A DNA stretch of 64,000 nt, taken from assembly GCF_022539315.1 (NCBI RefSeq), contig NC_066317.1, positions 70,105,190 to 70,169,189 on the forward strand, given 5' to 3'. A program made the translations under genes and the position numbers. Positions 54,951 through 64,000 of this stretch are shown here, one piece after another; position 1 is the stretch's first letter; every line of letters starts with the position of its first letter. This DNA comes from Serinus canaria. Its lineage: Eukaryota; Chordata; Aves; Passeriformes; Fringillidae. Under the pieces are notes generated by a model that had not been told where the DNA came from, did not search any database, and saw only the letters and a program-made list of their open reading frames with translations.

Positions 54951-57487
54951 GCAGGAACAGACAAAAAAAATTTGTCTCAATTTTGTCCCAATTTTTTTTC
55001 ACAGTTTGTTCCCAATTTTGTCCCAGCCGCGTCCCAAACTGCTCCCGCTCTGGAAAAACGGCACATCCCGGCCCCTCCAGGGCAGGAATGAAACCACGGG
55101 AATATTTTATCCACGTTCAGGGTAATTCGCAGCCCATTCACAACTGAGAAAAACAGGGATTGCCCCAGGATCCTGCAGGCAGCAGAGGGATGCTGGGAAT
55201 TGCGTCCCGGGTTTCCAAAATCATCCCAAAGGGAAGGAGCGGCTGGTGGAGCTCCAAATGGGATCACGGTGGCCTTGGGGACTTCTCCAGGATCACTCCT
55301 GCCAGGAATCCTCTGAAATCCCACCTCCACCTCCCTGCACGGGGACAATTCCCAGGATTCCTGGGTGCTTCCAGTCCCCCGAGCCGAGCTGTCCCATCCC
55401 CCAGGAGAAGCGGCTTCCCTGCTTCCCGTGGCTCCATCCCCGCCACAAGAAACCCTTGGAAAACCCGGGAATTTTGCCCCAAATGTGTTTATTCCGAGTC
55501 GAAAAGGCAAAGGCTGTGGAAAGGGATCCATTAAGGAAGTTTAATCTTTCCCTGAGGTCCTGTGGTTTGGGAAGAATGAGGAGGAGGAGGAGGAGGAGGA
55601 GGAACGCTCTGTCTTCTGGACACATCGGGGTTGTTTTTTCCTGTCCCCACAAGAAAGATTTAGGAATAAACCCAGGATTTGCCTCCAGCTTCCCTCTGGA
55701 TGTTCTCTCATTGTTCAGATGCCCAGCGAGCATCCATCAGGCTTTGTCATTCCCAATCCATGTTTTTACCAGGAAAAAACAGCAAATAAACGACTCCAGC
55801 TCCTCCCAGATCTTTCCCTCCCCTGTTCTTTAAACACAAACCAGATTTTGGTGCTAAAAATGGCAGGTTTGGGGTCATTATCTCCCATGGGAAGCCCGAC
55901 TCCCACGGAAAGCGCTGATTTTGGGATGAATCCTTGTTTTCCTTCATCCCTGGAAGGGAGGAGGGATGAGCAGCCCAGGATCCCTTCAAGCAACATCTGT
56001 TTACAGCCACAGCTCCGAACAATTCCCAACTCCTTCCACATTCCCAGAGGAGATGGGGCAGCTCCCAAGCTTTGCTCCAGAGCTTCCCAGAACCTCTTCC
56101 TCCAAGGACAAACGGAATTCTGGGGCCGGTGTTGTAAACAGCCTCCCCGAAGCTCCCCCAAAAAAGCAGGAATTCCTTATGGAAAACACCCCAGGGATGA
56201 TGCTGCAGCCATGGCCTTTCCCTAATCCGCAGCGGTCACCAACCAGGAGGCTTGGAAGGATCCGTCGGAATCGCGGGGACTTCCAAGAGGAAGCGTTGGG
56301 AATGGTGCCAGGAGTGCAGCCCGTTCCGTTTATCCCACTTTCCCTGGCTAATGAGGGCGATCCGTGCAGGACAGGAGGCCCCAGAAGGGGCCGACACCGC
56401 CTCGAATCCCAGATTTTTAAAGGACTCAACGGGGATGAAATTCCGCGGCCGGGTGGGTCAAGGAAGGGCAAATCCTGGGAAAACAACCATTCCGGGATTG
56501 GGTTTTTTCCCTTTGGAAAGGGGATGGATCAGGAGCTCCAGAGCGGATTTGTTCTACCTGGTGGAGGGTGGGGAAATCCTAAAAAAACCCTAAAAAAGCA
56601 GCCAAGGGAAATGATCATGTGGATAGCTCTGAGGTGTCTGTCATTAAGGAGATCCCAAATCCTGGGAATTTTGAGTGTTTTTAAGGATCTGTCCCAACCC
56701 CAGCCAGCAGCTGGATCCCACCAATCCCCTCATCCTATGGAATGGAAGGAAAGGCGGGGAGGAACCCCCAGCACTGCCAGCCTTGATGGTTTTATTGGGA
56801 ATTCACAATTTTCCACGTTCTTTCCATAAAATCCCAGCTGTTGGGTTCAGGGGATGGCGGGAAAAACCTCAGGTTTGGAAAAGAAGGAAAGGGAGGAAAA
56901 AACATCAAGAGAAGATGGGGAAAATTCTGACTGGAACAGGAGAAATCTGAAATTAAATTAATTTTTTCAAGCTCCAGATCTGGAAGAGAAATAGGAACTA
57001 AATCTGGGAATTCTGGAGATAATCTCAGGACTGGGAGATCCTTGGCTGGATCATCTCATTCCAAGGACAGGGACACCTTCCACAATCCCAGGATGCTCAG
57101 GAAGTGCAGGGGAATTTTGGGATGCAGCTCATCCCGGTGCCGAGGCCAACGGCATTCCCAGAGGATGGAGACCTGGAGAACACCAGGCGTGTCCCCTTCC
57201 TGCCAAAGCCCTTTGGGATTTGTTGGGAACCTGGAGCGAGGGGAGGGGCCGGCGGCTTCGGCAGGTGGCGCTCCTGCCCTGAGTAATGCTGGCAATTAAC
57301 AAATTACCTTAATTAGGCGGCGATTGGGGCCCCATCGAGCGGGAGCTGCCCTTTCACCCCAAGCGTGGCCAGAGCAGCCACGAGAATTCCAGAGGGAATG
57401 GAGGGATGATCCAAAGGCAATCCAAAGAAAGCACCGAGGAATTCTCCTCCCTCACCACTGGGAATTTGCCCTGGAATGGTTTATTGC
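54951..57487. other. Unique DNA, nothing recognised
   Basis: About 2.5 kb. A (GGA)n run lies at 55578-55602. Near 57050-57110 a very degraded minus-strand CR1-like piece (GGACACCTTCCACAATCCCA) is possible. ATTAACAAATTACCTTAATT near 57296 is TAAT-rich. No gene is recognised. Confidence 0.45.
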
Positions 57488-57499
57488 ACCCCAGACTCC

Positions 57500-57905
57500 C
57501 TGCTGATCCCATGGTTGGTCCATTGGGATCCCTGCTCTGTCCCAGGTTTCTCCCAGCAGAATCCCAAAGTTTGGTTCCTTTAAGTCACTGAACTGTGGTG
57601 CAGTGATCCCATGGTTGTCCCGTTTGGATCCCTGCTCAATCCCAGATTTCCCCCAGCAGAATCCCAAAGTTTGGTTCCTTTAAGTCACTGAACTGTGGTG
57701 CAGTGATCCCATGGCTGGCCTGTTCAGATCCCTGCTCGATCCCAGATTTCCCAAATCCCAACAGCAGTATCCCAAATGTTATGTCACTGAATTGTGGTGC
57801 AGTGATCCCATGACCATCCCTTTTGGATCCCTGCTCAATCCCAGATTTTCCCCAGCATCATCCCAAAGTTTGGTTCCTTTAAGCCATGGAATTGTGGGGC
57901 AGTGA
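57500..57905. repeat. 100-bp tandem array, four units
   Basis: GATCCCATGG-type starts at 57505, 57605, 57705 and 57804. Each unit has GGATCCCTGCTCAATCCCAG, CCCAGCAGAATCCCAAAGTT, TGGTTCCTTTAAGTCACTGA and ATTGTGGTGCAGT. The last unit is partly deleted in the middle of the preceding copy (near 57760) and ends in unique sequence. Confidence 0.95.
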
Positions 57906-58141
57906 CACCACCACAGCCTGGGCCGGTGCCTCCAGGGAGGGTCCCCATCCAAGGATTCCCTGGAATTTTGTACCCTTGTACCTTTTGTACCCCTGCATCC
58001 CTTCCCATGTTGGATTTTGGGCCGGGATCTTCCCATTGGATACTCCAGACTGGGATCTGGCACTGCAGGGCCCTGTCCCTCGTGCCCATTCCCAGCTCAT
58101 TCCCTTTGTCCCTCACCCATTCTCACCTGGCATTCCCAGAA

Positions 58142-58378
58142 AATGGGATCAGCTCTTCAGGAATTCACTGCGGAGCTTGGTGTGGGATGGAAGGAAATGG
58201 TTGGAGCCACTGGGAATGAGCTGGGAATGGGTGCATGGACTGGGAGGGTACAAAATCCCAGTGCCTGGTTTTGGGCACAGGGCTGGTGCCCATTCCCAGG
58301 TTATTCCCAGTGATTCCAACCATTTCCTTGCATTCCACACCAAGATCCAGAGTGAATTCCTCAGCAGCTGATCCCATT
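58142..58378. other. Large inverted repeat, 94-bp stem and 49-bp loop
   Basis: 58142-58235 read in reverse complement matches 58285-58378 at roughly 85% by eye, with shared blocks CTCCAACCATTTCCTT/TTCCAACCATTTCCTT, CCACACCAAG, AGTGAATTCCT and GCTGATCCCATT. The loop is 58236-58284. The right arm enters the first unit of the array that follows. A transcript could fold into a long imperfect hairpin; whether it is transcribed is unknown. Confidence 0.85.
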
Positions 58379-58932
58379 GTCCTGACTTTCAGGTGGGAAT
58401 TGGTGAGGGATAAGGGGACACAGCTGAGCCTCTGCTCTGGTGCTCTCATCCCAAAGGAATTTCCCCCATTCCCCAGCAGTTGATCCCACGGTCCCAGATT
58501 TCCAGGAGGGAATTGGTGAGGGATAAGGGGTCACAGAGAGCTGAGCCTCTGCTCCAGTGCCCTGATCCCAGAGGAACTGCCCCCATTCCCCATTAGCTGA
58601 TCCCATTGTCCTGACTTCCAGGTGGGAATAGGTGAGGGATAAGGGGACACAGAGAGCTGAGCCTCTGCTCCAGTGCCCTGATCCCAGAGGAACTGCCCCC
58701 ATGCCCCATTTGCCAATTGCATTGTCCCAGATTTCCAGGAGAGAATTGGTGAAGGATAAGGGGTCACAAAGTTCTCAGCTGTTGCTCCAGTGCCCTGATC
58801 CCAGAGGAATTGCCCCCATTCCCTATTAGCTGATCCCATTGTCCCAGATTTCCGGAATTGGTGAAGGATAAGGGGTCACAGAGAGCTGATCAGCCCTCCT
58901 ATCCCAGAGGAACTGCCCCCATTCCCCATCCA
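58370..58932. repeat. 112-117-bp tandem array, five units
   Basis: Unit starts (GATCCCATTGTCC or variants) at 58370, 58482, 58599, about 58713 and 58832. Each has AATTGGTGAGGGATAAGGGG, ACAGAGAGCTGAGCCTCTGC, CAGTGCCCTGATCCCAGAGG and AACTGCCCCCATTCCCCA. The fifth unit is shortened. Its units contain CAGGTGGGAAT, which resembles a splice donor, but stop codons and lack of context argue against exons. Confidence 0.95.
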
Positions 58933-59034
58933 GATCTGGGAATCATCCCTCCCCGGAGACCCGGCTGGGGCGGTCACGTCCCGGTGCCCTCGGCAATGTC
59001 ACCGTGTCCCTCTGCCCCGCGCCCATCCTCATCC

Positions 59035-59215
59035 TCCTCCACGCGCATTTGGAGGCGAGCTCTTAATGGCTTGCTGTTAATTAGTGTGAACTCTGATTGC
59101 CCTGCGAGCACGCCCTTGCCTTTGTCAGCTAATTGGCCGGGCTTTCTCATCTATTATGTAAATAGCCCCGGTCTCTGCGGCGCGGTGTCGTAACGCTCCG
59201 CATTCCTGGGAGCCT
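59035..59215. promoter_or_regulatory. Candidate conserved non-coding element
   Basis: CTCTTAATGGCTTGCTGTTA, ATTAGTGTGAACTCTGATTG, GTCAGCTAATTGGCCGGGCT and ATCTATTATGTAAATAGCCC form a dense cluster of TAAT/ATTA words within mixed-composition DNA, without repeats. This is the texture of deeply conserved vertebrate enhancers. No alignment was made. Confidence 0.38.
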
Positions 59216-59544
59216 GCGCTCCCGGTTCATGGAATTGTGCTCCCGGCCCCGGGCGAAAACAGCAGCAACAACAACAAGAAGCAGGCGAGCCTTTGGCTGG
59301 GTTTTGGGAGGCTCCAGAAATGAGTTCCAGAAGAAAGTGTTCCGGGCAGGAGTTCAGGGCATGGACAGCGGGAGGAGGAGACAGCGGGAAAAGCTGGATA
59401 ATCCTGGCTTTGCGTCACCTCCCGCGGCCCCACGTGCACAGGTAGGGCTGGGAACGAGTCCAGAGGTTGTCCCGTGTCACATCCCCAGGGAAGGAGCGAG
59501 GGAGGCAGGGAGGGAGGAGTGGCTCTGCCCTTCCCTCTGTGCCC
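59216..59544. other. Unique DNA
   Basis: Moderately CpG-containing up to about 59260. Nothing recognised. Confidence 0.4.
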
Positions 59545-60035
59545 GGCACTGCTGAGGTCGCACCTGGAATTCTGTGTCCAGCTCTGGGTCGCTCCATTCG
59601 GGACCTGGAGGGGCTGGAGAGTGGCCAGGGAAGGGAATGGAGCTGGGAAGGGGCTGGAGAATTCCTGAGGGAAGGTGGAAAGGGGCTCAGCCTGGAGAAA
59701 AGGAGGCTCAGGGGGACCTTGTGGCTCTGCACAACTCCCTGGAATGTTTGAACCAGGTGGGAGATGGGATCTGATCCCAGGGAATTACAGGATAGGAGGA
59801 AACAGCCTCAGGCTGTGCCAGGGGAGGCTCAGGTTGGACACCAGCAGGAATTTCCTCATGGAAAGGGTGGTCAGGCCTTGGAAGTGCCCAGGGAGCTTTG
59901 GAGTCCCCATCCCTGGAGGTGTCCAAGGAATTCCTGGATGTGGCACTCAGTGCCAAGGTGGGAATCGGGCACAGCTTGGACTGGACGATCCTGGAGGGAT
60001 TTTCCAACCTCAGTGATCCCTCTGCAAGGACCGTG
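59545..60035 (+). repeat. CR1 LINE, long 3' fragment
   Basis: GGTCGCACCTGGAATTCTGT, GGCCAGGGAAGGGAATGGAG, GGGGCTCAGCCTGGAGAAAA, GGGGGACCTTGTGGCTCTGC, AGGGGAGGCTCAGGTTGGAC, TCATGGAAAGGGTGGTCAGG and TGGATGTGGCACTCAGTGCC, ending at GATTTTCCAACCTCAGTGAT. It belongs to the same CR1 group as the inverted arms at 24.4 and 34.8 kb and shows what an unrearranged copy of that region looks like. Confidence 0.93.
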
Positions 60036-60369
60036 CCTGGTTTCTCTCCTGTGCTGGGACAAGCAAAGCTCCTCACCCAATTCCAAAGTCCCTCACAGCA
60101 TTATCCATGGAAGCCATAGGTTTTTAAGGAAAACTGGGATGTTCTGGGAGCTGAGGAGCTGGAAAGGCAGGGAATTGTTTGTGGGACAGCCAAGGACTCT
60201 CTTCACACCCACCCCGGGAGATGCCAGAGTGGGAGGAGGAGGAAGCACCATCCAGTGTCAGGAGCAGGGAGGAGCCGAAGGATTCCAAAAAGAGACCCAC
60301 AGGCCTGGATTTTTCCAAAGCCAACAAATTTTGGGGTTGGAGATGGTCTAAATGTGTCTTTTCCAGTGA
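60036..60369. other. Unique DNA
   Basis: Nothing recognised. Confidence 0.4.
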
Positions 60370-60870
60370 TCTGTGTCCTGCAGACAGTTTAGGACAGGAA
60401 CCCCAAATGTCCTGGCCAAGCAGCGAGCGAGGTGGCTCCTTGGAATGTCAGCCGGTATTTTCCATGAGGGAGAAAAACTTCCAAGGGATATTTATTCCAC
60501 AGACAAGCCGAGCTGTAAAACAAATGAGCAAAGTCCCCGCTCCGATAAATCCACTCAGAAATCCAAACCCAGTAGCAACAGGATAATTTATGTCCCACGG
60601 AGAGAGGTCCAGAGGAAAATTGATGGAGTCTCTTATTTGGGTCATAAATCAGATTCCATTAATGGAACCCATCCACAAATTTATAAACACAGCCCGGAGC
60701 CCAGGCTGGTCCTCCAGCTCCCGGGAAGGAGGGACTGGAGCAAAAAGGGGGCTCTGATCCATAAACTCCTTCCCGATAAATCCAGGAGGACAATCTGGGA
60801 AAAGATAGCTGGGTTCAATTTATGGCACCTGAAAGGGAGCCAGGCGGGAGTAAATCCTGTGTGTGCCAGC
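60370..60870. promoter_or_regulatory. Candidate conserved non-coding element
   Basis: AT-rich developmental-type words are frequent: GGATAATTTATGTCCCACGG (60580), GGGTCATAAATCAG (60639), CCATTAATGG (60657), ATTTATAAACACAG (60678), CAATTTATGGCACC (60816). TTTATG/CATAAA words suit HOX or CDX factors. The segment stays open for about 170 codons on the plus strand but continues into an Alu-like position of a CR1, so it is not a gene. Confidence 0.28.
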
Positions 60871-61004
60871 AGAAATAAATCTGGGAATGTTCTCCTCTTC
60901 TTCCCTGTCCGGAGAGCCACTCGCAAACCCAAGAGTGTTTCCAGCTCCTCTTTGCTTTGGCCTTCCTGCCTCCAGTCCTGGGAATGCCAGGACTTACGGG
61001 ATCA

Positions 61005-61575
61005 GGGAATGGGTTGGGTTGGAAAGAGCTCAAGGATCAGCCAATCCCACCCCATTCCATGGGCAGGGACCCCTCCCACTGTCCCAGGTGGATCCAACCT
61101 GGCCTTGGGCACTGCCAGGGATCCAGGGGCAGCCACAGCAAATCTGGGAATTCCAGCCCAGCCCCTGCCCACCCTCCCAGCCAGCAATTCCTTGCCCAGA
61201 TCCCAGCCCAATCTCCCCTTTCCCAGTGGCAGCCATTCCCTGGCTCCTGTCCCTCTGTCCCTTGTCCCCAGTCCCTCTCCAGCTCTCCTGGAGCCCCTCA
61301 GGGACTCTGAGGATTCCCTGGAATTTTCCCTTCTCCAGGGGAACATTCCCAGCTCCCCCAGCCTGGCTCCAGAGCAGAATCCTGGAATGGTTTGGGTTGG
61401 AAGTGACCCTAAATCCCAACCCATTCCCACCCTATCCATGTTCAAGGACACCTCCCGCTGCCCCAGGGTGCCCCAAGCCCTGTTCAACCTGGCCTGGGAC
61501 AATTCCATGGATTTGGCAGCCACAGCTTCTCTGGGCAACCACGTTCAGCGGATCCAGAGCCCCTCCACCCTTCCC
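61005..61575 (-). repeat. CR1 3'-end dimer, copy E (minus strand)
   Basis: Module 2 is 61005-61378 (reversed; GGTTGGGTTGGAAAGAGCTC start, GATTCCCTGGAATTTTCCCT middle block). Module 1 follows from 61379 (AATCCTGGAATGGTTTGGGT ... CCACAGCTTCTCTGGGCAAC). The join is the same short form as copy D. Confidence 0.9.
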
Positions 61576-62759
61576 AGGTCAAAGGGAAATGTTTAAATCC
61601 ATTAAATCCATCAGAATTCCTTGCCCATTCCCCACAACTCCTATGTTAAACAAGAGGCCACAGCTCCACTGGATCCAAGAGGAGAATTCCAGCGTGTTCC
61701 ACCAGGCAGGGAATATTCCCTGAGGAGCTGCTGCCGGCTGTGCCATCCGTTTTCCAAACCCAACTTGTTCATGGATTCCTCTGGCATGGGGCACATTGGG
61801 AAAGGATTTTGGCCTCAGGTGGAAATTCGATTTCATTGGAATTTAATCCTGACAGGGCACACACGGGATCAGCTCCTGGCTTTTCCCCAGGGATGAAAAT
61901 TCCGGTGTTCCTTTGTGGGTGCCGCTCGCCGGGACACCAAAGGCAAACAATCCCAAAGTGGAGGAGTCTGGGAGCGCCAAGTAAGGATTAAAATCTCCCT
62001 TTTACAGGAGTTTCGTCACCAAATCCCTGCCTTTCCCAGCTTAAAATCCACCAGGGATTGTCTGAAAAAGCTTTGATGAGGTGCCTTTAATTGGGCTTGG
62101 AGTTCTGGAGGCATTACCTGGGATAAAGGCGAGGGAATTGCACAAAGAGGTCGGAAAAATTAATTTGGATTAAAATCTGACTCCTCTTTTTCACTTTTCC
62201 CACAGCTTGGTGGAGCTGTGTGAAGTTTTCCCTTTATTCCAAGGGAAATTTTCCATTATTTTCCCAAAAAAAAAAAAAAAAAAAAGTGGATGTGTTTTGG
62301 AAAGCCAAAATCATGGAAGAATGGAATTGTTTTAGTTGGAAAATCCCTGACCACCCCCTTGTCCCTGATGTGGGGACAGAGGTTTGGGCAAAGTTGGGGT
62401 TCAGGAATTTTCTCTAACATTCCTTGGAGAGGTTTTGTGTTGGAAAGGTCGGGAAATGGAAGCGGTGTTCCCAAATGCGAACAATGGGAGTGAGTTAAGA
62501 GCTGTAAATTTTTAAAAAACAAAATTCTCAAATGCAATTTTATCTTAAAAACAGGGCTGGAGCCATTTCTGGGTGAACACAACCTGAGAAATAATTTATC
62601 TTAATTAATTCAAATAATTTTTTTAAAATTTCTTTTAATTGGAAAATTAAGCCCAGAAAATCCCAGAGCTTTGACCCTCAGGGGTTATTTCAATAAACCT
62701 GATTTTGGCCAAAAGTTGAGGTGGAATTTGTGACCCTGGCAAAAAAAAGGACGAAAATT
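61576..62759. other. Unique DNA, nothing recognised
   Basis: An A(20) run lies at 62265-62284. A weak minus-strand CR1 tail may lie at 62309-62400 (ATCATGGAAGAATGGAATTG). No gene is recognised. Confidence 0.45.
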
Positions 62760-63110
62760 CAGCCCTAATTAAAAAAAAAAAAAAAATTTGGTAGCCAAGA
62801 AATTAATAGAAATAATAAATTAAAGAAATTATACATAAGTATTAATATGAGTAATCAATATATACATATATAAATGCATTAAAATATGGCTATTTTAAAA
62901 TAAATATATAAAATATATTATGATAAAATATAATGTAGAATTAAATTAAAATAGATTATATGATAATAAATTATGGTATATATCATACATAAAATATATA
63001 ATACATGTAGAAAATATATATATATAAATAATAGAAATATATATGTATATATATATATAATATAAATAAATATAAATAAAAATAAATAAAAATAAATAAG
63101 AATAAGAGGC
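62760..63110. repeat. AT-rich, (AT)n/(AAAT)n low-complexity region
   Basis: Nearly pure A/T with TATATATATATA near 63045 and AAATAAATAAAAATAAATAA near 63070-63100. Confidence 0.92.
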
Positions 63111-63807
63111 TGTGTGGCAATTTCCTTCTCGGGTGTTGCTCACGTGCCTCCCGTGACTCAGCCAAACATTTTTCCACCCGGTGGGGTCTGTCCATGATCC
63201 AACACCCATTTCCTAACGATTATCCCGAGGAAAACATAAATTTCCGGGGGGGGGAAGAGGCAATTTTGCAATCCTGTCCTGGCAGAGAGGTCAAGCACGG
63301 ACAGGGCAGCTCGGGAGGTGGTGACTGGGCAGAAAATCCTCTTTGGATCGTGCTGAAGCGGCCAAGGACAAGTTTGGACTTCTTGGGGAAGGCGACGGAG
63401 CCTGGGAAGCTCTGGGAAAGGTCGGGATTAAGAGCAGATAACGTGGATCCAAATCCTTGTAAACAGCAGGAATTTCCTCAGCCGGGCGAGGACAAAGCAC
63501 CCAGGGGTGGAATGGGGATGAGTTTTAAATCCTGGGACAGATGGGGTTTGGGGAATTTCCACCCTGCAGTCTGGGATACCTCCAAGGACAAATTGTCCTG
63601 GAAAAATTCAGCTGAGCTGTTCTGGATCCTCTCTGGGCTTGGAGCTGGATTTGTCTCTGGAGGAGGAGGGAGGAATTTTTTTGGTTTGGAAAGGTTTTCT
63701 TGTGCCTGCAGGAATTGGGGTTGAGAGTCCAAACTCCAGTTTAACCAACGGAAGTGGCCTGGGAGAACTTCCCGGGGATTTTGGGAATACCGTAGGATTG
63801 ATGTTCC
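63111..63807. other. Unique DNA, nothing recognised
   Basis: A G(10) run lies near 63246. A 176-codon plus-strand frame has no recognisable feature. Confidence 0.45.
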
Positions 63808-64000
63808 CTTAGAACCATGGAATATCCTGAGCGGGAAGGGACCCACAGGGATCACGGATCCCACTCCTTCCCTGCCCAGGACAATCCCAACAACCCCACC
63901 CTGTCCCTGGGAGTGTTTTCCAAACTCTCCTGGAGCTCTGGCAGCCTTGGGAATGTGACCATTCCCTGGAAAGTTGTTCCAGTGCCCCACCACCCTCTGG
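63808..64000 (-). repeat. CR1 LINE, 3' end, cut by the window edge (minus strand)
   Basis: ACCATGGAATATCCTGAGCG, GGAAGGGACCCACAGGGATC, CACTCCTTCCCTGCCCAGGA, AACTCTCCTGGAGCTCTGGC and GTTCCAGTGCCCCACCACCC are in reversed CR1 order; the element continues beyond position 64000. Confidence 0.9.

Noticed and set aside
58370..58932. Tandem mini-exons with CAGGTGGGAA donor-like sites
   Set aside because: The supposed exon between AG and GT contains TGA in one frame and has no acceptor tract; the site recurs only because the unit is tandemly repeated.
60373..61596. 407-codon plus-strand frame
   Set aside because: The second half is reversed CR1 sequence and the first half has no domain; the frame joins unrelated DNA.
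1..64000. Endogenous retrovirus or LTR element
   Set aside because: No primer-binding site, polypurine-tract/LTR pair or gag, pol or env-like frame was recognised; all interspersed repeats seen fit CR1.
1..64000. tRNA or rRNA genes
   Set aside because: No GGTTCGAATCC-type B box with a matching A box, and no rRNA-like stretch was seen on either strand by eye.

Overview
This window looks like non-coding DNA (intergenic or intronic) from a bird nuclear genome, probably a neoavian and possibly a songbird. The main evidence is about 30 pieces of CR1 LINE retrotransposons, the dominant interspersed repeat of birds. They are recognised by the 3' end (a GGTCCTTTCCAACCCAAACC-like block followed by an ATTCCATGATTCC-type tail) and by the upstream block GTGGCTGCCCCTGGATCCCT. 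I saw no Alu, mammalian L1, bacterial or viral gene content. I found no protein-coding gene, exon, tRNA, rRNA or CRISPR array that I can support. Every long open frame is explained by repeats, low complexity or CpG-rich DNA with few stop codons. The order assignment within birds is inference.

Layout. 0-12 kb: unique DNA with scattered CR1 ends, an 85-bp tandem duplication (3.5 kb), a (TGGGA)n array (8.1 kb) and two candidate regulatory blocks (6.3-6.9 and 9.1-9.4 kb). 12-28 kb: a dimeric CR1 (12.1 kb), a 1-kb AT-rich island (17-18 kb), a CpG-richer block with a perfect CRE (18.2 kb), a 93-bp array made of CR1 tails (18.7 kb) and inverted-repeat arm A (24.4-25.1 kb). 28-42 kb: inverted arm B (34.8-35.4 kb), a related 32-bp minisatellite (36.2 kb), an 870-bp polypurine tract (38.0-38.9 kb) and two more CR1 dimers (36.8 and 40.7 kb). 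42-52 kb: AT-rich minisatellite DNA (43.3 kb), several CR1 ends and 2.1 kb of tandem DNA made of two adjacent arrays (about 145-bp and 80-bp units, 49.6-51.7 kb). 52-64 kb: a CR1 dimer (52.9 kb), a CpG island followed by a sharp G/A-to-C/T strand switch (53.5-54.9 kb), two 100-117-bp arrays with a 94-bp-stem hairpin between them (57.5-58.9 kb), conserved-looking TAAT-rich blocks (59.1 and 60.4-60.9 kb), a long CR1 fragment (59.5 kb), another dimer (61 kb) and a CR1 that runs off the right edge.

There is no gene set that works together. The interesting content is structural. Several CR1 copies share one joined 3'-end dimer; a mosaic of two opposed CR1 pieces plus a minisatellite exists as two nearly identical arms in opposite orientation 9.7 kb apart; and many tandem arrays start inside or directly beside CR1 ends. 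Candidate regulatory blocks are inferred only from AT-rich homeodomain-type words and low repeat content, and need cross-species alignment.
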